DNA from: Actinomycetota bacterium
GTDB taxonomy: Bacteria > Actinomycetota > Actinomycetes > Mycobacteriales > Micromonosporaceae
NCBI GenBank assembly: GCA_005885555.1
Contig: VAWN01000030.1
Location: 1 to 64,000, forward strand
Direction of reading: 5' to 3'
Length of the DNA stretch: 64,000 nt
Shown here: piece after piece, positions 1 to 8,845 of the stretch
Layout of the letters: every line of letters begins with the position of its first letter
How positions within the stretch are numbered: position 1 is the stretch's first letter
Notes under the pieces: generated by a model
Told to the model about the DNA's origin: nothing
Databases searched by the model: none
Seen by the model: only the letters and a program-made list of their open reading frames with translations
Position numbers and translations under genes: made by a program

Positions 1-940
<940 letters not shown>

Positions 941-960
<20 letters not shown>

Positions 961-2428
961 CTCGTTCCTCACTCCACCGGCCGCTATCGGAATTCTGTCC
1001 CCTATTCTGACCGTAGTAGGTAAACGATCGGTAGGGCGGGCGGATCCATCCACCGAACACCCGTTCCAGCTCCCGCGCGACGGTGATGGTCAGCGCGTCC
1101 CGACCGGGGCCGGCCGCGACCTGTACCCCCAGCGGCAGCCCGGCCGGGTTCAGCCCGAGCGGCACCTGGGTCACCGGCAGGCCGGCGAGGTTGAACGGCA
1201 CCGCGTGGCCGAGCCACCACGGCCGGCCCACGGTGCGGCCGTGCCGCGGCGCGGCGGTCGCCAGCGGCGGGTGCAGCAGCACCGCGTCGCCGATCGCGGC
1301 GCACAGCTCGTCGGCCAGCGCCCGCCCGGCCGCGACCAGCTGTCCGGCCCAGCGCGTCGGGATCCGCCCGTGCACCGCCTCGGCGACCAGCAGCACCCGG
1401 GTCGCCACGGTGTGCGGCCCGCCCCGGCGCAGCAGCCGTACCGACTCCGCCCCGAGCACCTCCCGCGCGGTCTGCTCAGAGGTGCGCGCGAGCGTCGTGA
1501 TGTAGAGGTCGCACGCGCGGCGCAGCCGGGGCATCCGCCGGTGCTCGACGCGCGCCCCGGCGGCGGCCAGCGCGCCGGCGGCGCGTTCCCGGGCGAACAG
1601 CAGTTCGTCGCTGGTCGGCACCGGCCAGGCGTCCTCGGTCACCAGCACGGTCAGCCCGCGCAGCGGGCCCGCGTCGGGCACGTCGACCGGCGCCGGTACC
1701 AGCGGGTCGACGCCGTCCGGGCCGGCGATCAGGCGCAGCAGCGGCAGCAGGTCCTCGGCCCGCCGGGCGAGGACGCCGTTGGTGAACAGCCGGGCGCTGC
1801 CGCCGCCGACCGGTGGCTGGTTGCCGGTCGCCGGTACCAGCCCACGCGACGGCTTGTGGCCGAAGACCCCGCAGCAGAACGCCGGGATCCGGATGGAGCC
1901 GCCGATGTCGGACCCGAGGCCGAACGGCGACGCGCCGCTGCCCACCACCGCGCCCTCGCCGCCGGACGAGCCGCCCGCGGTCCGGGCCGGATCGTAGGGG
2001 TTGCGGGTCCGGCCGTACAGCCGGTTCTCCGCCTCGACCCACAGGCACATCTCGGACGTGTTGGTGACGCCGAGCACGATCGCGCCGGCGTCGACCAGGC
2101 GCTGCACCACCGGCGCGGACCGCGGTGCCAGGGCACCGCGGCGCGCCACCACACCCGCGGTGTTGGGCATCCCGGCCACCGCGATCGACTCCTTCACCGT
2201 GCACGGCACGCCGAGCAGCGGGGGTACCGGTTGCCCCGCGGCCAGCCGGGCGTCCGCCGCCACGGCCTCCGCGCGGGCCTGCGCGAACCGCTGCGCGACG
2301 ACCGCGTTGATGACCGGGTTGACCTCGGCCAGCAGGCTCAGGTGCGCCTCGACGACCTCGACGGCGCTCATGGTACCGGCGCGGATCGCCCGGGCCAGTT
2401 CGGTGGCGGACAGCTCGGTCAGCTCCAC
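941..2428 (-). CDS. Amidase (amidase signature family)
   Basis: Hydrolyses an amide bond; the substrate cannot be read from sequence. The Ser-cisSer-Lys triad of the amidase signature family is visible: Lys79 in CTVKES, the Ser of GGSSGG (about 154), and the nucleophile Ser178 in DIGGSIRIP. Length 495 residues is normal for AtzF/GatA-like enzymes, but no gatB/gatC neighbours occur, so a stand-alone catabolic amidase is likelier than the tRNA amidotransferase subunit. The start is GTG (2426-2428) without a clear ribosome site; TAGGGT at 2436-2441 lies 7 nt upstream, as expected for a leaderless transcript. The polar C-terminal tail overlaps the gltA start by 20 bp. Confidence 0.92.
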
Positions 2429-2490
2429 GCCCGCGACCCTACCGTCCGGTAACTTACTCCGGAAAGGGCCGGCTGGCAGGATGAGCGGGC

Positions 2491-2859
2491 ATGGAGAAGC
2501 TGACCAGCGAGAAGCTGCCCCGCCCGGCCGGCCCGTACAGCCACCTCGCGGTGGCCGGCGGCCTGGTGTTCACCGCCGGCTTCGGGCCGCAGGATCCGGC
2601 CACCGACGCGGTACCCGACGGCATCCAGGCGCAGACCGAAGCCGTCATCCGCAACATCGAGCGGGCCCTGACGCAGGTCGGGCTGGACCTGTCGCACGTC
2701 GTCAAGGTGACCGCACACCTGGCCGACCTGGACGACTTCGGCGCCTACAACGCGGTGTACGAGCGGATGTTCCCGGCGCCGTACCCGGTCCGCACCACGG
2801 TCGGCTCCCACCTGCTCGGCATCCTCGTCGAGATCGACGTCGTGGCCGCGCTGCCGTGA
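2491..2859 (+). CDS. RidA family reactive intermediate deaminase
   Basis: RidA/YjgF/UK114 proteins hydrolyse the enamine/imine intermediates released by PLP-dependent dehydratases, preventing damage to other PLP enzymes. The 122-residue length, the N-terminal LPRPAGPYSHLAVAGGLVF block, the VVKVTAHLADL strand and the conserved Arg in PVRTTV near the C-terminus fit the family. It is transcribed divergently from the amidase and is followed, after a 96-bp tandem repeat, by a PLP-fold dehydratase-like gene. That pairing is functionally sensible (imine producer plus imine hydrolase). No strong ribosome site is visible; CAGGAT eight bases before the ATG may be a weak -10 box. Confidence 0.9.
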   Translation: MEKLTSEKLPRPAGPYSHLAVAGGLVFTAGFGPQDPATDAVPDGIQAQTEAVIRNIERALTQVGLDLSHVVKVTAHLADLDDFGAYNAVYERMFPAPYPVRTTVGSHLLGILVEIDVVAALP

Positions 2860-3048
2860 GCGCAGCGGGGCGCGGCGTCGCCTGGACCGAGGAGCGAAGC
2901 GACAAGGGAAGGCGGCGCACCAAAGCGCCCCGCGAAGCGAACCAGGAGACGCTGAGCGCAGCGGGGCGCGGCGTCGCCTGGACTGAGGAGCGAAGCGACG
3001 AGGGAAGGCGGCGCACCGAAGCGCCCCGCGAAGCGAACCAGGAGGCAC
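2857..3048 (+). repeat. Two tandem copies of a 96-bp intergenic repeat
   Basis: Two near-identical 96-bp units (2857-2952 and 2953-3048) fill the space between ridA and the next gene; only a handful of positions differ. Each contains GAGGAGCGAAGCGACRAGGG and GCGCCCCGCGAAGCGAACC. The end of the second copy carries AGGAGG, which serves as the ribosome site of the following gene. The unit length is a multiple of three and both strands stay open, which produces spurious open frames; I do not regard them as genes. Similar intergenic elements are familiar from actinomycete genomes, but the family name is not something I can assign. Confidence 0.9.
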
Positions 3049-3052
3049 TGCC

Positions 3053-4207
3053 GTGACGCTGCTCGACTTCGCCGCGGTCGCGCGGTTGCGGGACAAGCCG
3101 GTCGACTGGCGGTACAAGGGAATGCCGCCGGATGTGTCCACTGTGGACGATCTGGTCGGCCGGCGGGTACCCGTCGACGGGTTCACCTCACCGGTCGCCG
3201 CCCTGGTCGGGCCGGCGCTGTACGGCAACCTCGACCGGTACGCCGATTTCTGCACGCGGCACGGGTTGGACTTCGCACCGCACCTGAAGACGACGATGGC
3301 ACCGCAGCTCGCCGCCGAGCAGGCACGCCGGGGCGCGTGGGCGTTCACCGTCGCCAACGTCGCGCAGGCGCGGGTGCTGCGGGCCTTCGGCGCGCGCCGG
3401 ATCATCATCGCGCACGAGGTGGTGGATCCAGCCTCGATCGCCTGGCTCGCGGCGGAGCAGGAGCACGCCGAGATCTACTGCTGGGTGGACTCACCGTCCA
3501 CAGTGGACCTTCTGGCACGGTACCGTATCCCGGTCTTCGTGGAGCTCGGCGCCCCCGGCGGCCGCACCGGCGCGCGCAGCCGGGACGCGGCGGCCGACCT
3601 GGTGCGCGCGGTCCACGCGGCGCCGGGCCTGCGGCTGGCGGGCGTCGCGGGATACGAGGGTACCGTCGGCGCCACCCGCTCCCCCGCCGACCTCGACACC
3701 GTGCGCGGCTTCCTGCGCGACCTGGTCGCGTTCGCCGACTCGGTCGGCGCGCCGGCGGTCACCGCCGGCGGCAGCGCATACCCGGACCTCGTCGCCGAGG
3801 AGCTGGCCGGCTTTGCGGGGCAACGGATCCTGCGGTCCGGCGCATACGTGGCGCACGACCACGTCCACTACGCGCACCTGTCGCCGTTGCCGCTGGAGCC
3901 GGCGCTGCGGGTGTGGGCTACCGTGGTCTCCACGCCGGAACCCGGCCTGGCGCTGGCCAACCTCGGCAAGCGCGACGTCTCCTTCGACCTCGACCTGCCG
4001 GTGCCGCTGGGCGTGCCGGACAGCGTTTGCGTCACCGCGCTCAACGACCAGCACGCGTTCCTGCACGACCCGACCGGTACCCTGCGGGTCGGCGACTGGG
4101 TCGCGTTCGGCATCTCGCATCCGTGCACGATGTTCGACCGCTGGGCCGCGCTCCCGCTCGTCGACGGTCAGGACCGGGTCACCGACCTGATCCGCACCTA
4201 CTTCTGA
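3053..4207 (+). CDS. D-serine dehydratase-like / D-threonine aldolase-like PLP enzyme
   Basis: A fold-type III (alanine racemase N-terminal) PLP enzyme of 384 residues acting on D-amino acids by dehydration or retro-aldol cleavage. Lys79 in APHLKTTMAP is the expected PLP Schiff-base lysine, and GISHPCTMFDRW near residue 355 supplies the His/Cys metal ligands typical of the D-serine dehydratase-like domain. The start GTG at 3053 is preceded by AGGAGG at 3040-3045, inside the tandem repeat. The neighbouring ridA supports an enamine-releasing dehydratase role. Substrate (D-Ser, D-Thr or another D-amino acid) is not decided by the sequence. The downstream SRPBCC gene follows after 12 bp and is probably in the same operon. 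Confidence 0.85.
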   Translation: MTLLDFAAVARLRDKPVDWRYKGMPPDVSTVDDLVGRRVPVDGFTSPVAALVGPALYGNLDRYADFCTRHGLDFAPHLKTTMAPQLAAEQARRGAWAFTVANVAQARVLRAFGARRIIIAHEVVDPASIAWLAAEQEHAEIYCWVDSPSTVDLLARYRIPVFVELGAPGGRTGARSRDAAADLVRAVHAAPGLRLAGVAGYEGTVGATRSPADLDTVRGFLRDLVAFADSVGAPAVTAGGSAYPDLVAEELAGFAGQRILRSGAYVAHDHVHYAHLSPLPLEPALRVWATVVSTPEPGLALANLGKRDVSFDLDLPVPLGVPDSVCVTALNDQHAFLHDPTGTLRVGDWVAFGISHPCTMFDRWAALPLVDGQDRVTDLIRTYF

Positions 4208-4219
4208 AGGAGACCACCG

Positions 4220-4669
4220 ATGGGCGACGTGCGGGTGAGCGCTACCGGGAAGTTCCCGCCGGAACGGTTCGTCGCCGCGCTCACCGACTTCAGCGCCGAG
4301 CGGGAGAAGCTGTTCGGCAACAGCCAGGGCGGGTACCTGAAGGTGCACGGGCAGGGACCCGACTGGGCCGACGTGACCGAGGGCTCGACGGCCGGCGGCG
4401 GCATCTGGCAGCGGTACCGCTACGACTGGTCCAGGCCCGGCGAGGTACGCCTGGAAGTGTTGGACAGCAACACTTTCGGCAAGGGCAGCTACTGGGAGTA
4501 CCACGTCACCCCGGACGGGTCGGGCGGCTCGCGGGTCGCGCTGCACATCCACCGCAACCCGACCAGCCTGCGCGGCCGCTTCCTCGACCTGGCGCTGCGC
4601 CTCGTCGGCAAACGGTTCTTCGACCGCGACCTGCGCCACACGATCGCCGCGATCGAAGCGGCCGGTTAG
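4220..4669 (+). CDS. SRPBCC-fold protein
   Basis: A 149-residue cytoplasmic protein whose layout (N-terminal strand VRVSATGKFPPERFVAALTDF, a central set of beta strands with WQRYRYDW, and a long C-terminal helix FFDRDLRHTIAAIEAAG) matches the START/SRPBCC lipid- or ligand-binding fold often annotated as polyketide cyclase/dehydrase-like. No catalytic residues can be assigned, so the ligand is unknown. AAGGAG at 4207-4212 gives a good ribosome site for the ATG. It starts 12 bp after the PLP enzyme, suggesting co-transcription. Confidence 0.65.
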   Translation: MGDVRVSATGKFPPERFVAALTDFSAEREKLFGNSQGGYLKVHGQGPDWADVTEGSTAGGGIWQRYRYDWSRPGEVRLEVLDSNTFGKGSYWEYHVTPDGSGGSRVALHIHRNPTSLRGRFLDLALRLVGKRFFDRDLRHTIAAIEAAG

Positions 4670-4801
4670 GAGTTGAGCGGGGCCGGATGCCGGTACCGTG
4701 CCGCCCGGGGGAAGAGACGTACGCGAAACCTTCACAAGGAACGGGCGGTGCGAATCGCCGTGCGCCGCTACGCTGTGTCGATCGTGCGAGGGGGGTGGGC
4801 G

Positions 4802-5728
4802 GTGACCGACACCGAGTACGGCGTCGTGGCGCGCGGGGTGACCCGGGGCTTCGGTCCGGTACAGGCGCTGCGCGGGCTCGACCTGACGGTGCCGTACGGG
4901 CAGGTGACCGCGCTGGTCGGGCCGAACGGCGCGGGCAAGACCACGCTGCTGCTGATCCTGGCCACGCTGTTGCGGCCGGACTTCGGCGAGGTACGGGTGG
5001 CCGGACTCGATCCGGTGCACGACCCGTCCGGGGTACGGTCGCGGATGGGCTGGATGCCCGACGTGTTCGGCGTCTACGAGCAGCTGACCGTGCGGGAGTA
5101 CCTGGCGTTCTTCGCGGCGGCATACCGGCTGGACGGGGCCGTCAGCAACCAGCGGATCAGCGACGCGCTGCTGCGTACCCACCTGTTCGAGTACGCCAAC
5201 CGGCCGGTGCACATCCTGTCGCGTGGGCAGAAGCAGCGGCTGGCGCTGGGCCGGGCGATGCTGCACGAGCCGGCGGTGCTGCTGCTCGACGAGCCCGCCT
5301 CCGGCCTGGATCCGCGGTCCCGGGTGGAGCTGCGCGACCTGCTGCGCGCGCTGGCCGCGGCCGGTGTCGCGGTGCTGGTGTCCAGCCACATCCTCAGCGA
5401 GCTGGAGGAGATCGCCGACCGGGTGGTCTTCGTGAACGAGGGCCGGACCGTCGACGAGCAGGACATCCACCAGCTCGCCGCCAACCACATGAGCCAGTGG
5501 CGGGTACGCGCGGCCGACCCCGACGCGTTGCGGGCCGCCCTGGAGCAGCGGGGCGTCACGGCAGGCGCGTCGAGCGGGGCCGGCACCGAGCTGCCGGCGA
5601 TGGCCGAGGACGCGGCCGCCGAGCTGCTCGCCGGCCTGGTCGCCGACGGCGTGCGGGTCGTCGCGTTCGGCCCGGTCGGCAGCCATCTGGAGACGGCTTA
5701 CCTCGCGATGACACAGGAGCGGCGATGA
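4802..5728 (+). CDS. ABC transporter ATP-binding protein
   Basis: The 308-residue nucleotide-binding subunit of an ABC-2 type exporter. Walker A GPNGAGKTT (about 40-48), the ABC signature LSRGQKQRLALGRA, Walker B AVLLLDEPASGLDP and the switch His in SSHILSELEE are all present. An in-frame open region continues upstream to 4673, but the GTG at 4802 is chosen because GAGGGGGG lies just before it and homology begins directly after it. Its stop codon overlaps the permease start (ATGA at 5725-5728), so the two subunits are translationally coupled. The exported substrate is unknown; CcmA/YhaQ-like exporters of drugs, peptides or lipids share this form. Confidence 0.92.
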   Translation: MTDTEYGVVARGVTRGFGPVQALRGLDLTVPYGQVTALVGPNGAGKTTLLLILATLLRPDFGEVRVAGLDPVHDPSGVRSRMGWMPDVFGVYEQLTVREYLAFFAAAYRLDGAVSNQRISDALLRTHLFEYANRPVHILSRGQKQRLALGRAMLHEPAVLLLDEPASGLDPRSRVELRDLLRALAAAGVAVLVSSHILSELEEIADRVVFVNEGRTVDEQDIHQLAANHMSQWRVRAADPDALRAALEQRGVTAGASSGAGTELPAMAEDAAAELLAGLVADGVRVVAFGPVGSHLETAYLAMTQERR

Positions 5729-6660
5729 GTCTGTACGGCGTCATGCTGGTGGTGCGGCAGGAGTTCCGGGTACGGCTGCGCACCGGCCGGTGGCGTTGGC
5801 TGCTCGGGTCCTGGGTGGCCGTGCTGCTGCTCTTCACCGCGCTGCTCGACCTTTCGCTGACCGGCGCCACGGGGCCGCGCGGGGTACCGCTGTTCGGCGG
5901 GCTGATGCTCTTCGTCCTCGCCCTGGTACTCATCATCAGCCCGGCACTGACCGCGCAGAGCGTCAACGGCGACCGGGAACGCGGTACCCTCGCGACGCTG
6001 CAGGTCACCCGGCTGACCGCGACCGAGATCGCGGTCGGCAAGCTGCTCGCCGGCTGGGGCGTGGGCCTTGTCGCGCTGGCCCTGGCGCTGCCGTTCGTCG
6101 GCTGGTCGATCGTCGAGGGCGGCATGACGGTACTGCGTACGTTCGTCGTCCTGCTCGTCGTCGCGCTGCTGATCGGCGTGGTGTGCGCGATCTCGCTGGG
6201 CCTGTCCGCGTTGCTCGCGCGCAGCATCACCTCCGCGCTGCTGTCGTACCTGGCGGTGTTCGCGCTGACCGTCGGCACCGCGGTCACATTCGGGCTGTCC
6301 GCCGGCGTCATCGGCGGCGACCGCGCCACCGCGAAGGTGTGGTGGATGCTGGCGCCGAACCCGTTCGTCGTCCTGGCCGACGCCACGCCGAAGCTGCCGC
6401 CGGCGTTCGACATCCAGGGCCACGAGATACCCCAGCCGGGCGACCCGCTCGGCGAGCTGGGCCGCTCGGTGCGCCAGCTGCGCGACCCGGACTACTACGA
6501 CGAGTACGCCGACGAGCCGCAGCACCATCCGAACCCCGGGCCGGTGTGGCCGTACGGGTTGACCTTCGACCTGCTCGTCGGTGCCGGCGCGGTGTGGCTG
6601 ACCGCGCGCCAGCTGCGTACCCCGGCCGCCCGGCTCCCCCGCGGCATCCGGGTCGCGTGA
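5725..6660 (+). CDS. ABC-2 type transporter permease
   Basis: A 311-residue integral membrane partner of the preceding ATPase. About six hydrophobic segments can be seen, starting at WLLGSWVAVLLLFTALL and ending at YGLTFDLLVGAGAVWLTA. The sequence ALTAQSVNGDRERGTLATLQ after the second segment is characteristic of ABC-2 permeases. A long soluble loop rich in Asp, Tyr and His (DPDYYDEYADEPQHHPNPG) lies before the last membrane segment. The ATG overlaps the upstream stop by 4 bp. Together the two genes form a complete exporter. Confidence 0.88.
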   Translation: MSLYGVMLVVRQEFRVRLRTGRWRWLLGSWVAVLLLFTALLDLSLTGATGPRGVPLFGGLMLFVLALVLIISPALTAQSVNGDRERGTLATLQVTRLTATEIAVGKLLAGWGVGLVALALALPFVGWSIVEGGMTVLRTFVVLLVVALLIGVVCAISLGLSALLARSITSALLSYLAVFALTVGTAVTFGLSAGVIGGDRATAKVWWMLAPNPFVVLADATPKLPPAFDIQGHEIPQPGDPLGELGRSVRQLRDPDYYDEYADEPQHHPNPGPVWPYGLTFDLLVGAGAVWLTARQLRTPAARLPRGIRVA

Positions 6661-6666
6661 GCCGGT

Positions 6667-7104
6667 TCAGCGCACCGCGAGGGAGAACACCGGGTGCCGC
6701 GGCGCCTCCGCGACGAAGTCCTCGACCGGCGAGTCGGGCGTGACGTCGAAGTACGGTCGCACGATCCGGATCGCGGCAAGGTAGCGCTGCAGCACCGGGG
6801 CGGCCGCCCGGGCGTCCACCTCGGTGACCGCGGCCTCCTCGGTGCGGTTGCCGCGGCGCAATGTCACCCGGCCGGCGGCCCGCGCGTTGCGTACCCACGA
6901 CACCGCACCGTACGGCGCGACCAGCCATCGACCCTCGCCGGTCTGCACGAGCGTCACCGGTGTCGTGTAAGGCTTTCCGGTCCGCCGCCCCGGTACCGTG
7001 AGCAGGTAGGTGTCCTTCGGTCCCAGGCCGATGCGGACCAGCAGCGCCACCACGGCGTTGCCGATGCGCTGGCCCCGGGTCATCGCCGTGTACCGCCTTG
7101 CCAT
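6667..7104 (-). CDS. Nitroreductase family deazaflavin (F420)-dependent oxidoreductase
   Basis: A 145-residue Ddn-like protein of the split-barrel flavin/F420-binding family; such enzymes reduce quinones or other electrophiles with F420H2. Family features are LLTVPGRRTGKPYTTPVTLV near residue 37, WLVAPYGAVSWVRNARAAG, and the C-terminal RPYFDVTPDSPVEDFVAEAPRHPVF. The ATG at 7102-7104 has GGGAGG about 6 nt upstream on the minus strand. An in-frame open region extends further upstream but has no support. It converges with the ABC permease gene. The true electron acceptor is unknown. Confidence 0.87.
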   Translation of the reverse strand: MARRYTAMTRGQRIGNAVVALLVRIGLGPKDTYLLTVPGRRTGKPYTTPVTLVQTGEGRWLVAPYGAVSWVRNARAAGRVTLRRGNRTEEAAVTEVDARAAAPVLQRYLAAIRIVRPYFDVTPDSPVEDFVAEAPRHPVFSLAVR

Positions 7105-7163
7105 GCGTGCCTCCCGGTGCGTGGCGCTCGCTCGACGAGGGCAGCATAGCGGCCGATGATTGA

Positions 7164-7736
7164 GTGGTGCGCCTGCTGCCGGCCCCGGTACTGGAGCCGC
7201 CGCCCGGGTACGTGGCCTTCGTGGCCGCGCACCTCGAACCGTTGCGCGCCGAGGCGACCGGGGCCGCCGTCGACGCCGACGAGGCCCAGCGGCTGTACCC
7301 GGAGGCGCTGACCGACGTCGCCGTCCGGTGGCGCTGGCTGGAACTGGTACGGCGGTGGCTGCGTCGGCCGCAGGTCGCCGAGCGGTACCTGCGTCGCGCG
7401 TTCCACCGGCGGCTGCGGCGCTGGCGGGAGCAGTCGCTCGTGGCGACCGTGGACGAGCCGGCGGACTTCGACGTCCGGGTGTGGACTGCGGACCGGCTGT
7501 GGACTGCGGACCGGCTGTGGTCCGAACGGCCGCGGCGCGCGTACTCCAGCGGGGCGAGCCGGATGGCACCGTACGTGCGGCCGGTGCCCAGCGACCGGAT
7601 GGTACTGGCCGAGGCGTCGGTCGCGTGGTGGCACGCGTACGAGGCGCACCGGCGGCGTCGGCGCATCGCGCTCGCGGTGGCCTTCGTGCTGCTGATCGGC
7701 TTCGTGATCCGCCTGCACGACGCGACGGTGGGCTGA
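7164..7736 (+). CDS. Hypothetical protein with a C-terminal membrane anchor
   Basis: A 190-residue basic, Arg/Trp-rich protein with one hydrophobic segment at the C-terminus (IALAVAFVLLIGFVI, followed by RLHDATVG), suggesting a tail-anchored cytoplasmic protein. I do not recognise a family. An 18-bp tandem duplication at 7481-7516 gives RVWTADRLWTADRLW. Start could be GTG at 7164 or 7167; no clear ribosome site. It is divergent from the nitroreductase gene, 59 bp away. Confidence 0.6.
   Translation: MVRLLPAPVLEPPPGYVAFVAAHLEPLRAEATGAAVDADEAQRLYPEALTDVAVRWRWLELVRRWLRRPQVAERYLRRAFHRRLRRWREQSLVATVDEPADFDVRVWTADRLWTADRLWSERPRRAYSSGASRMAPYVRPVPSDRMVLAEASVAWWHAYEAHRRRRRIALAVAFVLLIGFVIRLHDATVG
7481..7516 (+). 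repeat. 18-bp in-frame tandem duplication
   Basis: Two exact copies of GTGGACTGCGGACCGGCT inside the hypothetical membrane-anchored protein gene, duplicating six residues (VWTADRL register). It is likely a replication-slippage product. Confidence 0.9.
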
Positions 7737-7805
7737 GCGGGCCGGCGCGCCGCGGCAGCCGGTGCGCCGCGGCAGGGCGTGCTGCCGCGGCGTCACGGGC
7801 CGGCG

Positions 7806-7853
7806 GATCTTGGACGCCTGCACCCCCTCGCGGGGGGACAAGCGTCCAAGATT
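7806..7853 (+). repeat. 48-bp palindromic dispersed element, copy 1
   Basis: Begins GATCTTGGACGC and ends GCGTCCAAGATT, so the termini form an 11-bp inverted repeat around a centre with CACCCCCTCG and a G-run. A second copy of the same length and orientation lies at 41077-41124 with only about six differences. The compensating stem suggests an RNA or DNA hairpin, as in REP-like elements. It sits between a plus-strand gene and a convergent minus-strand gene, so a terminator role is possible. Confidence 0.85.
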
Positions 7854-7854
7854 G

Positions 7855-7935
7855 CGCCGCAGCGCCCGCCCGCGGCACGGCCCCCGCAGCGCCGGCCCGC
7901 GGCACGGCCCCACAGCGCCCGCCCGCGGGCCGCCG
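7855..7935 (+). repeat. Degenerate 27-28 bp tandem repeats
   Basis: About three imperfect copies of a unit containing CGCAGCGCCCGCCCGCGGCACGG fill the rest of the intergenic space after the 48-bp palindrome and reach the stop of the polysaccharide lyase gene. A second short repeat of GCGCCGCGGCAG type lies at 7745-7775. No gene is seen in 7737-7941. Confidence 0.7.
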
Positions 7936-7941
7936 GCGGCC

Positions 7942-8718
7942 CTACGGCCGCACCGCGTCCAGCGTGGTCCCCAGCTTCGGGTCGTTGACGAACTCGACAC
8001 CGTGGCCCTTGTTTCCGCCCGAGCGGTACACGCCCCACTTGAGGTTGACGTGGTCGCCCTTGAAGATCGGCCCGGGGTAGGTCTGCTGGCCGTTGATGAA
8101 CGTCTGCGGCACGCCGTTGAACCAGAACTGCACGAACCCGCTGCCGTCGCGCGCCAGGTGGAAGGCGATGACGAAGCTGTTCCACTGGCGGTTCGGGAAC
8201 GCGGTACTCCAGATGTTGCGGTCGAACTTCCCGTCGGCGGAGACGAACTGCACGTACAACCGGCCGTCGCCGAGGGTACGCACGGTCATCGGACCGCCGC
8301 CCGGACCGGCGCCCGACCAGTGCAGCTGCCAGAACGAGGTCCAGCGACCCCGGGCGATCTGCACGTCCCAGTACGCCTTCCAGCCGACGTAGAACGTCTG
8401 GCCGAGCTTTGTCTTGTCCAGGTTCACCCCGGCCACGCCGCGGCTCTCGCAGCGCGACTTGATGCCGTGGTTGTCCCATGTCTCGTACCGGAACGACGGC
8501 CCGAACCGTCCGGTCGGGTCGCCCGCGACGGTGATGGTACCGGGCGCCTTCTCCAGCCCCTGGAACACCGAGGTACCCTTCGCGGCCACGCCCTCCCACA
8601 GCAGCCCGGCCGGTGCCGCGGCGGTCACCTGCGCGGCCAGTGCCATGGCGCCGCCCGGCACGAGTACCGCGGAGGTGGCGAGCGCGACGATGAACAGTCT
8701 GGTCCGATGGCGGCGCAT
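7942..8718 (-). CDS. Secreted polysaccharide lyase (heparin lyase I/PL20-like fold)
   Basis: A 258-residue secreted protein with an N-terminal signal (MRRHRTRLFIVALATSAVLV, cleavage around AQVTAAAPA). The mature part has the beta-jelly-roll pattern of the Polysacc_lyase family: FRYETWDNHGIKSRCESRG, YVGWKAYWDVQI, FWQLHWSGAGPGGGP, WNSFVIAFHLARDGSGFVQFWFNG and GDHVNLKWGVYR. Such enzymes cut uronic-acid polymers; the exact substrate (glucuronan, alginate or other) is not clear. ATG at 8716-8718 is chosen because GAGGAGG precedes it and the signal peptide starts there; an in-frame extension further upstream reads through the promoter. Confidence 0.8.
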   Translation of the reverse strand: MRRHRTRLFIVALATSAVLVPGGAMALAAQVTAAAPAGLLWEGVAAKGTSVFQGLEKAPGTITVAGDPTGRFGPSFRYETWDNHGIKSRCESRGVAGVNLDKTKLGQTFYVGWKAYWDVQIARGRWTSFWQLHWSGAGPGGGPMTVRTLGDGRLYVQFVSADGKFDRNIWSTAFPNRQWNSFVIAFHLARDGSGFVQFWFNGVPQTFINGQQTYPGPIFKGDHVNLKWGVYRSGGNKGHGVEFVNDPKLGTTLDAVRP

Positions 8719-8731
8719 AGGACCTCCTCTG

Positions 8732-8780
8732 TTGGCAGTGACGTTTGTCAATCTATACGCACGGCCAACCGACAGGGTCA
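8732..8780 (-). promoter_or_regulatory. Promoter and operator-like palindrome of the polysaccharide lyase gene
   Basis: On the minus strand TTGACC (-35) and TATAGA (-10) are 18 bp apart. Just downstream, between promoter and ribosome site, lies the imperfect inverted repeat TTGGCAGTGACGTTTGTCAA (8732-8751, plus strand), with TGACGTTTGTCA as its core. This placement fits a repressor site, perhaps of the LacI or GntR type. Confidence 0.6.
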
Positions 8781-8800
8781 ACGAGAGTTTCCGTGAGACG

Positions 8801-8835
8801 GGCGGGCGGGCACGGAGACTGCGTGCCCGCCCGCC
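8801..8835 (-). terminator. Hairpin after the GH28-like pseudogene
   Basis: A perfect 14-bp stem (GGCGGGCGGGCACG with CGTGCCCGCCCGCC, loop GAGACTG) lies 10 bp after the stop of the minus-strand pseudogene. There is no clean U-tract, as is common in actinomycetes. Confidence 0.8.
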
Positions 8836-8845
8836 GACGCGACGC

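Noticed and set aside
2419-3408. Minus-strand open frame across the 96-bp repeats
   Set aside because: Produced by the absence of stops in repeat DNA; no ribosome site or protein pattern, and it is antisense to two good genes.
3337-6660. Very long open frame running through several genes on the plus strand
   Set aside because: Only its last 311 codons (from 5725) are the ABC permease. The rest is a GC-bias shadow of the PLP enzyme, SRPBCC and ATPase genes.
7806-7853. Insertion-sequence ends
   Set aside because: No transposase, no target-site duplication and only 48 bp; a REP-like palindrome fits better.
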